From Platanthera guangdongensis (lineage: Eukaryota > Streptophyta > Magnoliopsida > Asparagales > Orchidaceae): a stretch of DNA of 64,000 nt. Position numbers and translations under genes: made by a program. The stretch lies in assembly GCA_039583875.1 (NCBI GenBank), contig CM077163.1:109625213-109689212 (forward strand), read 5' to 3'. The notes below the pieces were generated by a model, which saw nothing but the letters and a program-made list of their open reading frames with translations, made no database searches and had not been told where the DNA came from. Below, piece by piece: positions 9,837-20,996 of this stretch; position 1 is the first letter of the stretch, and each line of letters starts with the position of its first letter.

Positions 9837-11161
9837 ACGTTGAAGCTCTGTCGCGAGTACCCATGAGTCGTCCGAAGGGGGGCGGTCACGCCAACGGATG
9901 AGGAAGCGGTAGTAGCACCGTCTGGAGTAGTAAGTGGCTCAGCAGCGAGTATCACATCTGGATGGAGAAACGTCTTGGGAAACCTGGGAAACATGTCAGC
10001 AGTAGGAATAAAAGAAGGCAACGTACCATCCGATGTTATACCTGCGGGGACCGAAGGAGAGAGATCATCCGAACTACCACTCCCCAACCCATTAGAAATT
10101 TTAGTGGAGGGAGGAGACGACAAAGAAACCAACTCTTGTGGAGGCGCAACAAACAACGTCAAATCCGAGACGTTAAAAATAGGGGAGATACCCCATTCAG
10201 CAGGAAAATCCAATACGAAAGCGTTGTCACCTAGCTTCTTTATAATCCGAAAAGGACCGGCGCGCTTTGGAGATAACTTTTTAACGGTGCCAGTTGACAT
10301 TCGTTCGGGAACTAACCGTACTAAAACCAGATCGCCGACCTTAAAGTGTGACACCTTCCTATGTAGATTAGCGTGTGCTTGATAAGACTCATATTGAGCA
10401 GTCAAGGTAGCTCGTATACGTGCATGTAAGTCATGAATATGTTGGGCGAAGGATTGTGCAAACTGACTTGTTTTGTATGTGGGAGGTAAGGGGACCAAGT
10501 CAAGTGGCACAGGGGCCTTATACCCGTGAACAATTTCATTCGGAGACATACCCGTGGTCCGATTTTTTGAATTATTGTAAGCCAGTTGTGCATGTGGAAG
10601 AAGTAAATCCCAAGTGCCTTTATGATCGCTCACGAGACATCTAAGAAGATTTCCTAGGCTCCGATTGACTACTTCCGTCTGGCCATCAGTTTGTGGGTGA
10701 TAAGCCGCAGAGAATAATAATTTTGTTCCCATAAGAACCCACAAGGTTTACCAAAAGTAGCTAGTGAACTTGACGTCCCTATCCGAGACAATAGTCTTCG
10801 GAACTCCACGGTGACTAACGACGTCCTTAAAATACAGTTTCGCAATGTGAGAAGCGTCGTTGGTCTTACTACATGGGAGGAAGTACGCCATCTTGGAGAA
10901 CCTATCCACGACAACGAGTATAGAATCATGACGTCGAAGGGTGGGGGGAAGGCCTAATACGAAGTCCATGCTCACGTCTTCCCACGGAACGAACGGAATA
11001 GGTAGCAGGGTGTATAAACCTACATTGGACTTAGTACCCTTAGAAACTTGACACGTACGGCAACTGCTCACTACTTTCCCAACCATCGCCTTTAGTTTAG
11101 GCCAAAAGAATTTCTCCTCTACGAGCGTTATCGTTTTGTCTCGGCCAAAGTGACCACTCAA
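9837..11161 (-). pseudogene. pol: Gyp-4 integrase (pol C-terminal part), one stop
   Basis: From 11161 ([20 protein letters not shown]) the frame shows the integrase zinc-binding CX2C (SCRTCQ), then the catalytic core: [12 protein letters not shown] (first Asp), [13 protein letters not shown] (second Asp) and, after a TAA at 10745-10747, GTKLLFSAAYHPQTDGQTE with the final Glu. Next come the GKR-type C-terminal domain (KVGDLVLVRLVPERM, LSPKRAGPFRIIKKLGDNAF) and GISPIFNVSDLTLF, which resembles CRM-clade integrases. The catalytic D-D-E residues are present. Integrase joins the cDNA into host DNA. The single TAA replaces what is normally a Lys codon before TLW. Neighbouring RT-RNase H lies upstream after a TGA. 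Confidence 0.9.
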
Positions 11162-11194
11162 GCCACCACTATGTAACTCCCAAATGATGTGGAG

Positions 11195-14100
11195 TCACAA
11201 AGAGGAGTGAGGGATACACAATTTTCCGTGTTTGAATAAATATCCGTCTCTAAGTGAAAAGGCCGTGATGGTCGCGGGAGAGCTATCCTGGGCAGATAAG
11301 TATGGCTCCTGAAAATCAGGGCATATGGCATATTCATCCTTTATGCGCTCGAACCCTACCACGTGGACTTGCATGGAGGAAAGTAAGAGGGTGAGGCAAC
11401 TGAGTGCATCAGCAACTCGATTGTCGGACCCCTTAAGGTGCTTGAGAGTAAATGTGTATTCTTGCTGACCATTGATGAATCGTAACGCTTCATGATCAGA
11501 GAGGATCACGAACTCCTTATGAAGGAGATAGTGCCTCCAATGATGCAAACATCTAATGACCGCGTAAAACTCCCTATCGTAATTGGAATAATTTAATTTA
11601 GCACCCGCTAACTTCTCACTAAAATAACTAACCGGGTGACCCTCTTGACTCAAGACAGCTCCAATCCCTACGCCAGATGCATCACAAGTAAGCTCGAAGA
11701 CCTTGGTGAAGTCTGTGAGACGTAACACCGGTGCTTCAGTCATAAGCTCCTTAATACGATGGAATGCAAACATGGCGGATTTGGACCATGTGAATTCTCC
11801 TTTCTTCATGCAGTCCGTAATGGGTGCCATAATGCTACTAAAATCGCGTATGAAACGACGATAAAAGGTAGCTAACCCGTGGAAACTACGCACCTCACGA
11901 AGGCTAGTGGGCTCGGGCCAGTCTCTAATCACTTGAACCTTTCCTGGGTCAACACGAATTCCTTCGGAGCCAACTATGTAACCTAAGAATTCAACCTCTA
12001 AAACATAAAACGTGCATTTCTTAAGATTTAGATATAAGGTTTTAGTCCTTAAGGTGGAGAGGACTACTTTGATGTGGGAGAGGTGTTCGGCGGGGGAGGT
12101 ACTAAACACTAGGATGTCGTCGAAATATACTACAACAAACTTCCCCATATATGGCCTAAAGATGTGTGTCATCATCCGGGAGAAGGTGTTGGGGGCATTG
12201 GATAACCCAAAGGGCATTACAAGCCATTCATACAACCCGTCCTTAGACTTGAACGCCGTCTTCCACTCATCCCCCTCTCGGATCCTAATCTGGTGGTAAC
12301 CACTCCGTAAGTCCAATTTTGAGAAGATAGTGGCACCCGATAGGACATCCAAGAGATCATCTAGTCGCGGAATTGGAAACCTATATTTTATAGTAATTTT
12401 GTTGAGGGCTCGGCTATCAACACACATGCGCCAGGTGCCATCCTTCTTAGGGGCAAGAAGGGCGGGGACAGCACATGGGCTCATACTCATCCTAATAAAT
12501 CCCTTATTTAGCAAATCCTCTATCTGGGTTTGTAACACTATATGGGCAGTAGGATTAAGCCTATAGTGTGGTTGATTGGGTAAGGACGATCCGGGGATAA
12601 GGTCTATTGCGTGTTGTATATCTCTAAGCGTTGGTAACGACAAAGGTAACTCTTCCGGGTATACATCCCTAAACTCATCCAACAATACCCGTAGCTCTCG
12701 GGGTAAATCTTCCAACACGCCACTATCAGTCTTTGCACTCAGGAGTACGAGAGCGTACATTATTCCCCCAATGAAGGGATCCTTCACAAATTCATTCCTA
12801 CCAACTAAACTCAAGGCTTTCCTCTCTACTGGGATGGTGGTATCCTTAGCCAACACTACTGGCTCTTTTGGCACAGTCGGTCTCAAGGTGACGATCTTGC
12901 CATTGAATTTAAACTCATAAGTGTTTGCACGACCATAGTGCGTCACATCACGGTCGTATAGCCAAGGGCGGCCTAGTAACACATGACAAACGTCCATCGG
13001 TAGGACGTCGCACCAAACCTCATCCGTGTAGGATTTGAAAGGTAGGGGGACTAGGCATCGTTGGGTAACCTTAATAGTAACCTTACTAATCCAAGCGACC
13101 TGGTAAGGGGTCGGGTGCGGCACGACAGTCAAGGACATACGCTTAACAGCGTTCTCAGAAATGGCGTTTACGCAACTACCACCATCGATAACTAATTTGC
13201 AAAGTTTTTCTCCACTCTTAAAGATCAGGGAAAATATGCTCGTCCTCTTCCAGTCGTCTACGGGACGAGGAGTGGTCATAATGCAACGCATCACCATAAG
13301 GCGGTGATCGTCCTCCAAGTCACTAGGGACTCCATCGGGGCCGCTCTCCTCTTCGGCCTCATAAACATAATTGTCAGGGTCGGTAGCGGACTCTAGCAAG
13401 GCTATGGCCTTCGTCTTAGTGGGGCACTCGTAGGGATAGTGGCCTTGAACACCGCATGAGTAGCAAGTGGTGTTAGCCTTGCTAACCTTTCCAACGGGGA
13501 TACGCTCACTAGCGGGGTTTTTGGTATTTGTAGCGGTAATCACTACGGATTTCGAATCAGAGGATCTAAATTTTCCCTTATCAGGAAAAGTGGAAGTAGA
13601 TGCCCCAGTGGTGGACTTATTCTTCGTATTAGGATAACGGGAGTGAGCCTTAGAGGCAAGGTGCTTTTCAATGTCCAAGGCGGCATTGAAAGTCGTATTC
13701 AAGTCCGTGTGACCGTAACGCAAGAGTTTCCGCTGAATGTCGGGGTGAAGTCCCTTTCGGAATCTAGATAAAGTGACTTCGGGGAGATCTCGAAGGTCAC
13801 ATCGTACCATACGGTCCTTAAGTTCTCCCATATATTCAGCAACAGACATTGAGCCTTGTCGAAGGGTGGCAAGCTCATCGAACATCTGCGTCTGATGGTA
13901 CGCGGGAACGTACTGATCGGTTAGCAGGTTCTTCATCACATCCCATCCAATGAGTGGGACCCCGTGCCCAGCTCCTAACCTACGTTCTTCATTCAGCCAA
14001 TAAGTTTTGGCACATCCCATTAATTTCATCCTAGCAACTTGAACCTTTTGGGGGTCCGTGAGGTTGTGCCATTCGAAATAGCACTCCATGTCGATAGCCC

Positions 14101-14452
14101 AATGGAGGAAGATCTGGGGATCTCCCATGCCATCATAGGTGGGGGCATTTATCTTGATGGCCCTCGTGATATCAAATCCTCGCTCGGGGCGGGGTTCTCG
14201 AGGGGGCACATGGGGAGAGTTTCCCTCAGAATCCGAGTCAAAGTTCGGTTGGTGTCGGTTGGGCTGCCCAACATTAACGGGAGGTTGGGGTGGCCTTTCC
14301 TGATTTCGTAGGATCTGGGCTAAGACGGTCCTAAGCTCAGCCATTTCAGCACGAAGACCCGCTATAGCCTCGGTGTTGGGATCACCATGCTCGTTCGCAG
14401 ACATCCTAGACGTAGACGGGGTTGAGTACTCTGTTCCTAGCCTAGTGCGCAT
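11195..14452 (-). CDS. gag-pol: Gyp-4 gag-protease-RT-RNase H polyprotein
   Basis: The ATG-started frame is 1085 codons. The N-terminus has a short coiled-coil-like segment (residues 30-50), then the gag domain (about 85-230, INAPTYDGMGDPQIFLHW), a zinc knuckle CYSCGVQGHYPYEC (about 329-342) and a protease with LVIDGGSCVNA (about 417; DGG in place of the usual DTG/DSG, as in several chromoviruses). RT (about 640-830) has FSKLDLRSGYHQIRI, MPFGLSNAPNTF and the catalytic YFDDILVFS (about 773), followed by RNase H with LTCDASGVGIGAVL (about 920), FYAVIRCLHHWRHY and LSDHEALRFI. It makes the structural protein, matures it and copies the RNA. It ends at TGA (11195), which probably replaces an Arg codon, since homology to the integrase zinc domain continues directly afterwards. 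So the original was one polyprotein. All catalytic residues I can check are intact. Confidence 0.92.
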   Translation of the reverse strand: MRTRLGTEYSTPSTSRMSANEHGDPNTEAIAGLRAEMAELRTVLAQILRNQERPPQPPVNVGQPNRHQPNFDSDSEGNSPHVPPREPRPERGFDITRAIKINAPTYDGMGDPQIFLHWAIDMECYFEWHNLTDPQKVQVARMKLMGCAKTYWLNEERRLGAGHGVPLIGWDVMKNLLTDQYVPAYHQTQMFDELATLRQGSMSVAEYMGELKDRMVRCDLRDLPEVTLSRFRKGLHPDIQRKLLRYGHTDLNTTFNAALDIEKHLASKAHSRYPNTKNKSTTGASTSTFPDKGKFRSSDSKSVVITATNTKNPASERIPVGKVSKANTTCYSCGVQGHYPYECPTKTKAIALLESATDPDNYVYEAEEESGPDGVPSDLEDDHRLMVMRCIMTTPRPVDDWKRTSIFSLIFKSGEKLCKLVIDGGSCVNAISENAVKRMSLTVVPHPTPYQVAWISKVTIKVTQRCLVPLPFKSYTDEVWCDVLPMDVCHVLLGRPWLYDRDVTHYGRANTYEFKFNGKIVTLRPTVPKEPVVLAKDTTIPVERKALSLVGRNEFVKDPFIGGIMYALVLLSAKTDSGVLEDLPRELRVLLDEFRDVYPEELPLSLPTLRDIQHAIDLIPGSSLPNQPHYRLNPTAHIVLQTQIEDLLNKGFIRMSMSPCAVPALLAPKKDGTWRMCVDSRALNKITIKYRFPIPRLDDLLDVLSGATIFSKLDLRSGYHQIRIREGDEWKTAFKSKDGLYEWLVMPFGLSNAPNTFSRMMTHIFRPYMGKFVVVYFDDILVFSTSPAEHLSHIKVVLSTLRTKTLYLNLKKCTFYVLEVEFLGYIVGSEGIRVDPGKVQVIRDWPEPTSLREVRSFHGLATFYRRFIRDFSSIMAPITDCMKKGEFTWSKSAMFAFHRIKELMTEAPVLRLTDFTKVFELTCDASGVGIGAVLSQEGHPVSYFSEKLAGAKLNYSNYDREFYAVIRCLHHWRHYLLHKEFVILSDHEALRFINGQQEYTFTLKHLKGSDNRVADALSCLTLLLSSMQVHVVGFERIKDEYAICPDFQEPYLSAQDSSPATITAFSLRDGYLFKHGKLCIPHSSL

Positions 14453-14730
14453 TCAGGTTTGGGAGACCCCGGGCTAGATGAATTTTCCTAGGGTTGAAGC
14501 TATACTGGAAATGGAATATTTTTAGATGTTCCCGATGGGAGTAAGGCGTAGATCATTAAAATTTTTTTTTCAGATTTCGCAGAAAATTACAGATTTTAGC
14601 CCGCTATTGGCAGACCACAAAAAAAATTTTTTGATTGCGTTTTTTTTTCTAAGATTAGATGGACCGACAAGGAACGCAGCGAGGATGTTTGCAACGTAGA
14701 AGTTGAAACAACCTCCCTCTGATACCAAAT
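14453..14730 (-). other. Gyp-4 leader and primer-binding site
   Basis: The minus strand has TGGTATCAGAG (14727-14717), three bases past the 5' LTR end ACACCA, then about 260 bases of untranslated, A/T-run-rich leader to the gag ATG at 14452. Confidence 0.85.
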
Positions 14731-15993
14731 TGGTGTAGGGGTGTACGTGACACGGACGTGCTTACGCTATCGGTAGTTTACCCATCACAGAACATAGAAA
14801 ATAAAGAGAGTGCTCCGACCAAAAGCGAACAAAAAGTGGTCGGTTGGCTCTCTAAAATGCGGGACTCGATACCACGTCCTTAGGACCTAACTCTCCAACA
14901 AGCACACAACTCGCTCCTAGCCGGACTCGATACCACGACCTTAAGACCTACCTCTCCAACAAGCACACGTCTCACCGCACCTACACAAGCATCTATTCTT
15001 TTCACATTAAGCCGTCAATCGCAGCAATAAAATATTTAGGAGCGGCAGTAAACGATAAGAAGCGATCAAGAACAAGTTGAGGTTAACTCCCTTGTTAGCA
15101 CAAGCGTGCCAAAACTTGGAGAACAAGTCAAGGCTAGGCCTAGTTTGTTCTCCAATGGATCTTCCCAATCCGGATAACAAGAGGGTCAATAACAACGTTC
15201 GATTCAGATTTTTGCAAGCGGAAAACACTTTAAAATCGCAGAAAAGACGGTTGAATAACCTCCACAAAATCTCACAGCAAGAAACACAAAGATAGGGAAG
15301 GGATTACCCAACCAAGAAGATGATCACACAATATTTGTGGGAGAATCACTCTCTCCACGGTTCCACCGGTTTCACACCGAATGGGGCTGCTTCCTTCTTC
15401 CACGGAGTCGCACCGATAGAAGCCACGTCGGAGTCGCACCGAACGGGGATGGAGGAGGCAAGGCTTGGCTTCACACCAAAGGGGGGGGGGGGGGGCGGCT
15501 AATGGACTCTCTCCATGGTGGCCGAATTCTTCAAAGGGGGGTTTTTAGGTTTTCTTTTTCATTCCCATAACTCATCAAAATAGCCTCCTTTAAATAGGAG
15601 TTACAATAGAGATCCAACCGTCCATGATGGAGATGAAATCTCATCCATCCGGGCGGTTATATACACATAATAGCCTCCTTTAAATAGGAGTTACAAAAGA
15701 GATCCAACCGTGCATGATGGAGATGAAATCTCATCCATCCGGGCGGTTACATACACACCAAGTGTTTAGTAGCACACCAACATGAAAATAAAAATTAATA
15801 CAAGCCATATGTTTAAAGCGATTAAAATAAAACTAAGTAAAACGCTTAAGCAAACTTTGCGCGCCGCGGACGGAGGTTGTATCGCAGCTTTCCGTTAGCG
15901 TCCGTGGCGTTGTCATGACGTCGCAAATCTTTAAATTGTTGCGCCGCGGCAACCGGGTCATCATCAGGAAGTGTTGGCGGGGCCGCGCCATCA
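14731..15993 (-). repeat. Gyp-4 5' LTR (1263 bp)
   Basis: Its plus-strand start TGGTGTAGGGG pairs with TAGTGTAGGGG at 8504; its end GCCGCGCCATCA is shared with 9762. It carries a copy of the polyprotein tail (15846-15993) that is untranslated in this position. The tandem TATA-box duplication is at 15578-15757. Confidence 0.9.
15578..15757 (-). repeat. 90-bp tandem duplication with TATA-like box, 5' LTR of Gyp-4
   Basis: Same two-unit structure as in the 3' LTR. In this active-promoter position, each unit offers a TATTTAAAG element about 90 bp apart, so two transcription starts are possible. Confidence 0.8.
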
Positions 15994-17814
15994 CTACCTC
16001 AGGCCTAGAGGACCTTCCACTCAGGCTGGGAGGATAGCCCTACAACTCAGATCTAAAGGATCTTACAACTCAGGCCAAAGCCCTACCACTCAGATCTATA
16101 AGAGATCATACAAACTCAGCCTTTATAACACAGGCTCACAGCACAGATCCAAAAGGATCTTATAGAGAGAAAAAGAATTGGTGTTTATTTGACACACGCG
16201 AAATTATCTCTATGTCTTACTCCTTCTATCCTGAGAAAAATCAGTCAAGATTTATTCTTCACAGCTCCAGAAATTATCTTCAGGAATTACTCAGCTTGGG
16301 CTATGAAGTGGTCGTATCTAGGGTTAGCGTTGTTTCTCCTTCTTTCTTGTTGTTGATGATGAGGATGACAACAACTAACTGAAAGAACTTTTGGGTCGAT
16401 CGATTTGAGCTTTTTGCTTCTTGTCTCAGCAATAATGGTGAGGAATACGATGACAATCTTCAAAAAGAGAAATCCCTCAAAGTTCGTGATTCCATCTTCT
16501 GATTTTCTTCATTATATCTTCCGCAGATTAATGGCTATATGATTTGTGGGCCCATCTTTAATTGCTGGTATAAAGCCTTCCTTGTACAGAATATATTATA
16601 CAGCTGGCCGCAGGTGCCATTAGCAGTGGATTCCAGCTTTACCGCACTGAATTTTAATTCCGTTGACTTTTATTAACTGTGGATGACGTCAGCATCTGGG
16701 TAATTGGACAAATCTTCACTTTCATCCTAGGAATTAAGTGAACATGCTTCACTCAACGATTCTGGACTTAGCCAATCTTTTGCTTCCTCGGGCCATGAGT
16801 GCATTGAGTGAACAAGCTTCACTCAATGCCAAACCCCATAGTCAACTTTCTGAACCATTCTGAATATTTAGCATCGAGAGCAGTGAGTGAGCCTTCATCA
16901 CTCAATTCTTTCTTATATAGCTCATCATTCTGCCTCTAGGCGTTGAGAGCATTGAATGAGCCTTCCTAACTCAACTCCACTGGACTTAGCCAAATTCTGA
17001 CTTTCATAGTCCAACATTCTCTGCATGATTAGGCATTGAGTGTGTTGAGTGAACTAGCTTCACTTAATGCCTCAATACTTTCTCCACTTGTTAAACGTTG
17101 AGTGCGTTGAGTGAACTGGCTTCTCTCAATGCCTCTAGACTTGGACAATTCTTCACATGTCAGAAGGAGTTGAGTGAGCTGGCATCACTTAATGCTTTTG
17201 CCTTGGCCTGTCTTCTTTATTAGGCGTTGAGTGAGCTGGCTTCACTTAACTCTTCTGTACTTAGTCGATTTCTATCCGTATTCTTCTTAGGCTTTGACGA
17301 CAGCAACATGACTCGACACTTTTTTGTCTTGGTGTTGAGTGCGTTGACATCACGCAATGCTTTTGGACTTGTGTCATTTTTCTTCACTATTAACGCAAGA
17401 GCTTTGACTGTCTGTTCTTTACTCGACGCTTCAGCTCATCTGGCATTAAGTGAACTGACATCACTCAACACCTCTGGACTTAACACGAATTTTGCCTTTG
17501 TCAACTGCTCTTCTTGACGTTTGGCGTTGATTGAACTAGCTTCACTCAACACCTGTGGTCTTCGTATAATATCTTTACATGGAGTTTAGTGAGCTTGCTT
17601 CACTCAACGCCTATGGACTTGGGCAAATTCCTCTCTTTCCAGCCAACTCCTTTGTATCCACCTGTCATTGCCACTTGAGCCACCTGTCCAATTAATGTGA
17701 CAAAGAGCAACCTGCATGCATGAACTTGAATATACTTCGAATACAATTATGTGTATATCATTGACTTGTTTGACTTCTTATAAATCTGTCATATTGGGAT
17801 CAATGGACCCAACA
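15994..17814 (-). repeat. Sire-E 3' LTR, proximal part (U3 side)
   Basis: The first five bases CTACC are the Gyp-4 target duplication. On the minus strand the LTR starts TGTTGGGTCC at 17814, just after the polypurine tract. U3 (16740-17620) is an array of GTTGAGTGA..TCACTCAAC inverted repeats with GAACAAGCTTC or GAACTAGCTTC type centres. The region 15999-16170 has 'CTACAACTCAG' repeats that continue those at 8400-8503. With the other part this LTR is about 2.15 kb. Confidence 0.85.
16740..17620 (-). repeat. TTGAGTGA/TCACTCAA palindrome array in Sire-E U3
   Basis: More than ten imperfect palindromes of the form GTTGAGTGA-(A/G)(A/C)(A/T)(A/G)GCTTC-ACTCAA occur about 60-90 bp apart, separated by 'GGACTTAGCCAATTC'-like spacers. 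Several have lost one arm or carry single changes. Confidence 0.9.
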
Positions 17815-18301
17815 ATCTCCCCCTATTTGAAGAAGTCAAAACTTTTCATCAAAACTCTTAGTCAATGATACACATAACATATGCTACAGATAATCAGTAT
17901 AATGGAAGAGGTAATAAGATATTGGTTACCACACTTTCCTTGCCTATAAGGTGTTCATCATCATTTGCTACTCCTGCTATTTTGCTGTATAGCCTTGATC
18001 ATTTCCTTAATCACATTATCCTCCACCTTTTTGACTTCTGTATAATAGTCAGGGAGGTGCTGGCCTTACCTTCCTTTGAACATCTTCTCCCCCTATCTAA
18101 ATATAAATAATCAACTTCTTGCACATTCTCTATAGGAAATAGAATTAGTTCCTACAAGTGTTGGACTTGCTCCCCCTCAATAGGAGCATCCAGTCATGGT
18201 AGCACTTTATCCACTTGAAAGGCTTGATATAACGGAAGGTATTTTCCAAATGGAAGAAGTGGTACAACCTGCAACAAAAACAACATGAGGAGCAACTGAA
18301 G
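17815..18301 (-). other. Sire-E 3' untranslated region with repeated purine tracts
   Basis: The minus strand has three GGGGGAG tracts: next to the LTR (17815-17825), near 18085-18093 and near 18171-18178. Multiple polypurine tracts are a recognised Sirevirus trait. At 17826-17841, ATTTGAAGAAGTCAAA (plus) faces TTTGACTTCTTATAAAT in the LTR (17769-17785), forming a hairpin across the tract. Confidence 0.8.
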
Positions 18302-20996
18302 CTATACCAAGTTCAACATACCAAACTCAAACTTGATGGCTTTGAACTTTGTTTCACCTAGTGGATTAGTGAAGATGTCAGCCACTTTCTTGTCTTTAGG
18401 GACAAACTCAAGACTGATGTTTTCACATTCCACATGCTCTCTAATAAAATGATATCTTATCTCAATATGCTTAGTCCTGCTGTTTGAGACATGATTCGTA
18501 GCAATTAAGATGGCAATAATAAAATCACAAAATAAAGGACTTCTACTTATCTGGAGTTTATAGTCCTGGAGCTGATGTTGGATCCACAGCAACTGTACAC
18601 AGCAGCTCCCAGCAAAAATATACTCTGATTCTACAGTTGAGATTGCAACACTTGTTTGCTTCTTACTGCTCCAAGACACTGGTCTTCCTCCCAAGAACTG
18701 ATAGGTGGCTAATGTGCTCTTTATGTTTTCTTTATACCCTACAAAGCTTGCATTTGAATAGCCTGTTAGATTAAAATCGCCATTTCTAGGGTACCATAGG
18801 CCAAGATCTGGTGTGCCCTTAAGATACCTCAAATTCCCTTAGCAGTTGAGTAATGAGATTCTTTAGGGCAGGCCTGATACATAGCATAAACACATGTAGC
18901 ATACATGATGTCTGGCCAACATGCAGTAATGTATAAATGGCAGCCAATTATCCCTCTATACAAAGTTTCATCAACAAGTTTCCCTGCTTCATCTTTGTCT
19001 ATTGGCATACTTGACCCCATGGCAGTTTTCATGGCGGAGGAATTCTCCATAACAAACTTCATGATGAACTCCCTAGTGAACTGAGACTGGGATTTGGACA
19101 AGCCATCATCAGTCTGTCTTACTTGGAGTCCCAAGAAGAACCCGAGCTCACCCATACAGCTCATCTCAAACTTATCTTGCATAAGTTTAGCAAACTTCCT
19201 GCAAAGGTTATCATTAGTAGATCCAAAAATTTTGAGATCAACATAATTCTGGATTAGGATGATCTTGCCCTTAGATTCCCTTAGGAATATTGTCCTTTCT
19301 ACCTTTCCCCTTGAGAATTTGTTCTCAATGAGGAAGCTGGACAATGTCTCACACCAAGATCTAAGAGCTTGCTTCAGTCCTTATAGAGCTTTTCTAAGTC
19401 TATAAACAGAATCAAGTTAGTTAGGAACAACAAAACCTAGAGGTTGTTCAACATAAACCTCTTACTTTAAGTTACCATTCAGAAAGGCTGACTTCACATC
19501 CATCTGGTATACTTTGAATCCTTGGTATACATCATATGCAAGGAAAATTCTGATGGCTTACAATGTGGCTACTAGGGCAAAGGTTTGATCAAAATCAATA
19601 CCTTATTCTTGCATGTATCCTTTAGCCACTAGTCTAGCCTTGTTCTTAACTATAATGTCATTTTTATCATGTTAGTTTCTATTGATCCACTTGTCTCCAA
19701 TGACATTATGTCCTTGTGGTCTGGGAACCAACTTCTAGATGTTACACCTCTTAAACTGTTTCAGTTTTTCTTACATTACTACAATCTAGAACTGATTTGT
19801 GTTGGCCTCTTCAAATCTCTTGGGCTTAACCTGTGATAAGAAACTAGAATATAAGGTTGTATTCAGACTTTTGCTCCTTATCATTACTCATTGGCTGACA
19901 TCACCAATGATCTAGTGTCTCGGATGTTCCAAGAGATGCCTGACTGCTGGAGGCAATATTGCTTCATGATCTTCATTATCTTCACTTGGTTTATCATCGT
20001 CCACAACCTGTGTGCCTTGAGCTTCCTCTGGAATTCACACTCTGTCAATTTCATCTTGAGTTAATGGAGTAGCCTCCTTAATAGTCAGCTTGTCCATCAT
20101 CAGTTCAGTACTTGCAGGACTAGAAGGAGCTTGGAAGCTCATTGTTAATCATTGTAGACTCATCAAAAACTACATGAATAGACTCTTCTACAACTTGGCT
20201 TTTCAAGTTGTCGATCCTATAGGCCTTATTATGATTGTTGTAACCAACATAAATCCCTTCATAGGACTTGGTAGCAAACTTAGTCACATAGGACTTTCCA
20301 TTGTTTAGCATATAACACTTACTACCAAATATCCTGAAATAGCTCAGGTTTGGTTTTCTGCCCTTCAAGATCTCATAGGGAGTCTTCTTGTGTCTCTTGG
20401 TGATAGAAGCCCTGTTAAGGACATGATATGTAGTGTTAACTACCTTAGCCTAGAAGTATTCTGGGAGAGATGTATCACTTAACACGGTCATTCCAGCCTC
20501 AGTGAGAGTCCTACTCTTTCTCTCAGTAATCCCATTTTGATGGTGTGTTCTAGGAGAGGATAATTCTTGGTGAATCCCGTGCTCTTCACAGAACCTTGCC
20601 ATGCATTCAGTCTGAAATTCAGTCCCATGGTCACTTCTGATTTTGACCACAGTCTTGTCAAATTCATTCTGAATTTGCATGACAAATGTCTTGAAGAGAT
20701 CAGGAGCTTCAGACTTATTCATAAGAAAGAAAACCCAAGCAAATCTGGAAAAGTCATCAACAACCACAATGGTGTAGACTTTCATATCTAGACTTTGAAC
20801 TGGCATAGGACCAAACAAGTCTATATGCAAGAGGTATAAGTACCTCACTAAGTCTTTGGTCCCATGGCACTTGAATAAGGTCTTGGTCTGTTTGCCCTTT
20901 TTGCATGCGAAGCAGATACCCTCCTTAGAGCACTTTTTCTTAGGACCGTTTCTAACTAGCACTTCACTAAAGAACTTGCCTATGGTTTTATAATTC
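18302..20996 (-). pseudogene. pol: Sire-E pol: GAG-pre-integrase, integrase, RT, RNase H (many stops)
   Basis: From 20996 the minus strand encodes HLNYKTIGKFF (GAG-pre-integrase). The integrase core (20962-20450) follows, with VVVDDFSRFAWVFF and RSDHGTEFQTECMARFCEEH and its catalytic Asp residues. Then SIHVVFDES (20120-20368), an RT N-terminus broken by several stops (19345-19870, e.g. GIDFDQTFA and [13 protein letters not shown]), RT C-terminus (19344-18829) and RNase H (18832-18302, RTKHIEIRYHFIREHV). The copia catalytic YVDDIIFGS is changed to YVDLKIFGS, so polymerase activity is gone. Stops and frameshifts occur throughout; this copy cannot make enzyme. Order and motifs match Sire-C and Sire-D. 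It was split from its protease end by the solo LTR. Confidence 0.88.

Larger units (their letters stand above)
8504..15993 (-). mobile_element. Gyp-4: CRM-like chromovirus, nearly complete
   Basis: Two LTRs of about 1260 bp, with roughly twenty differences seen by eye (about 1.6%), flank one long gag-pol region on the minus strand. A perfect 5-bp target duplication CTACC lies at 8499-8503 and 15994-15998. The integrase tail lacks a classical chromodomain, and the reading frame continues through the polypurine tract into the 3' LTR, an arrangement I associate with the CRM (centromeric) clade. The element is inserted in the LTR of Sire-E. Damage is light: one TGA, one TAA and a frameshift near the C-terminus. 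Confidence 0.9.
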
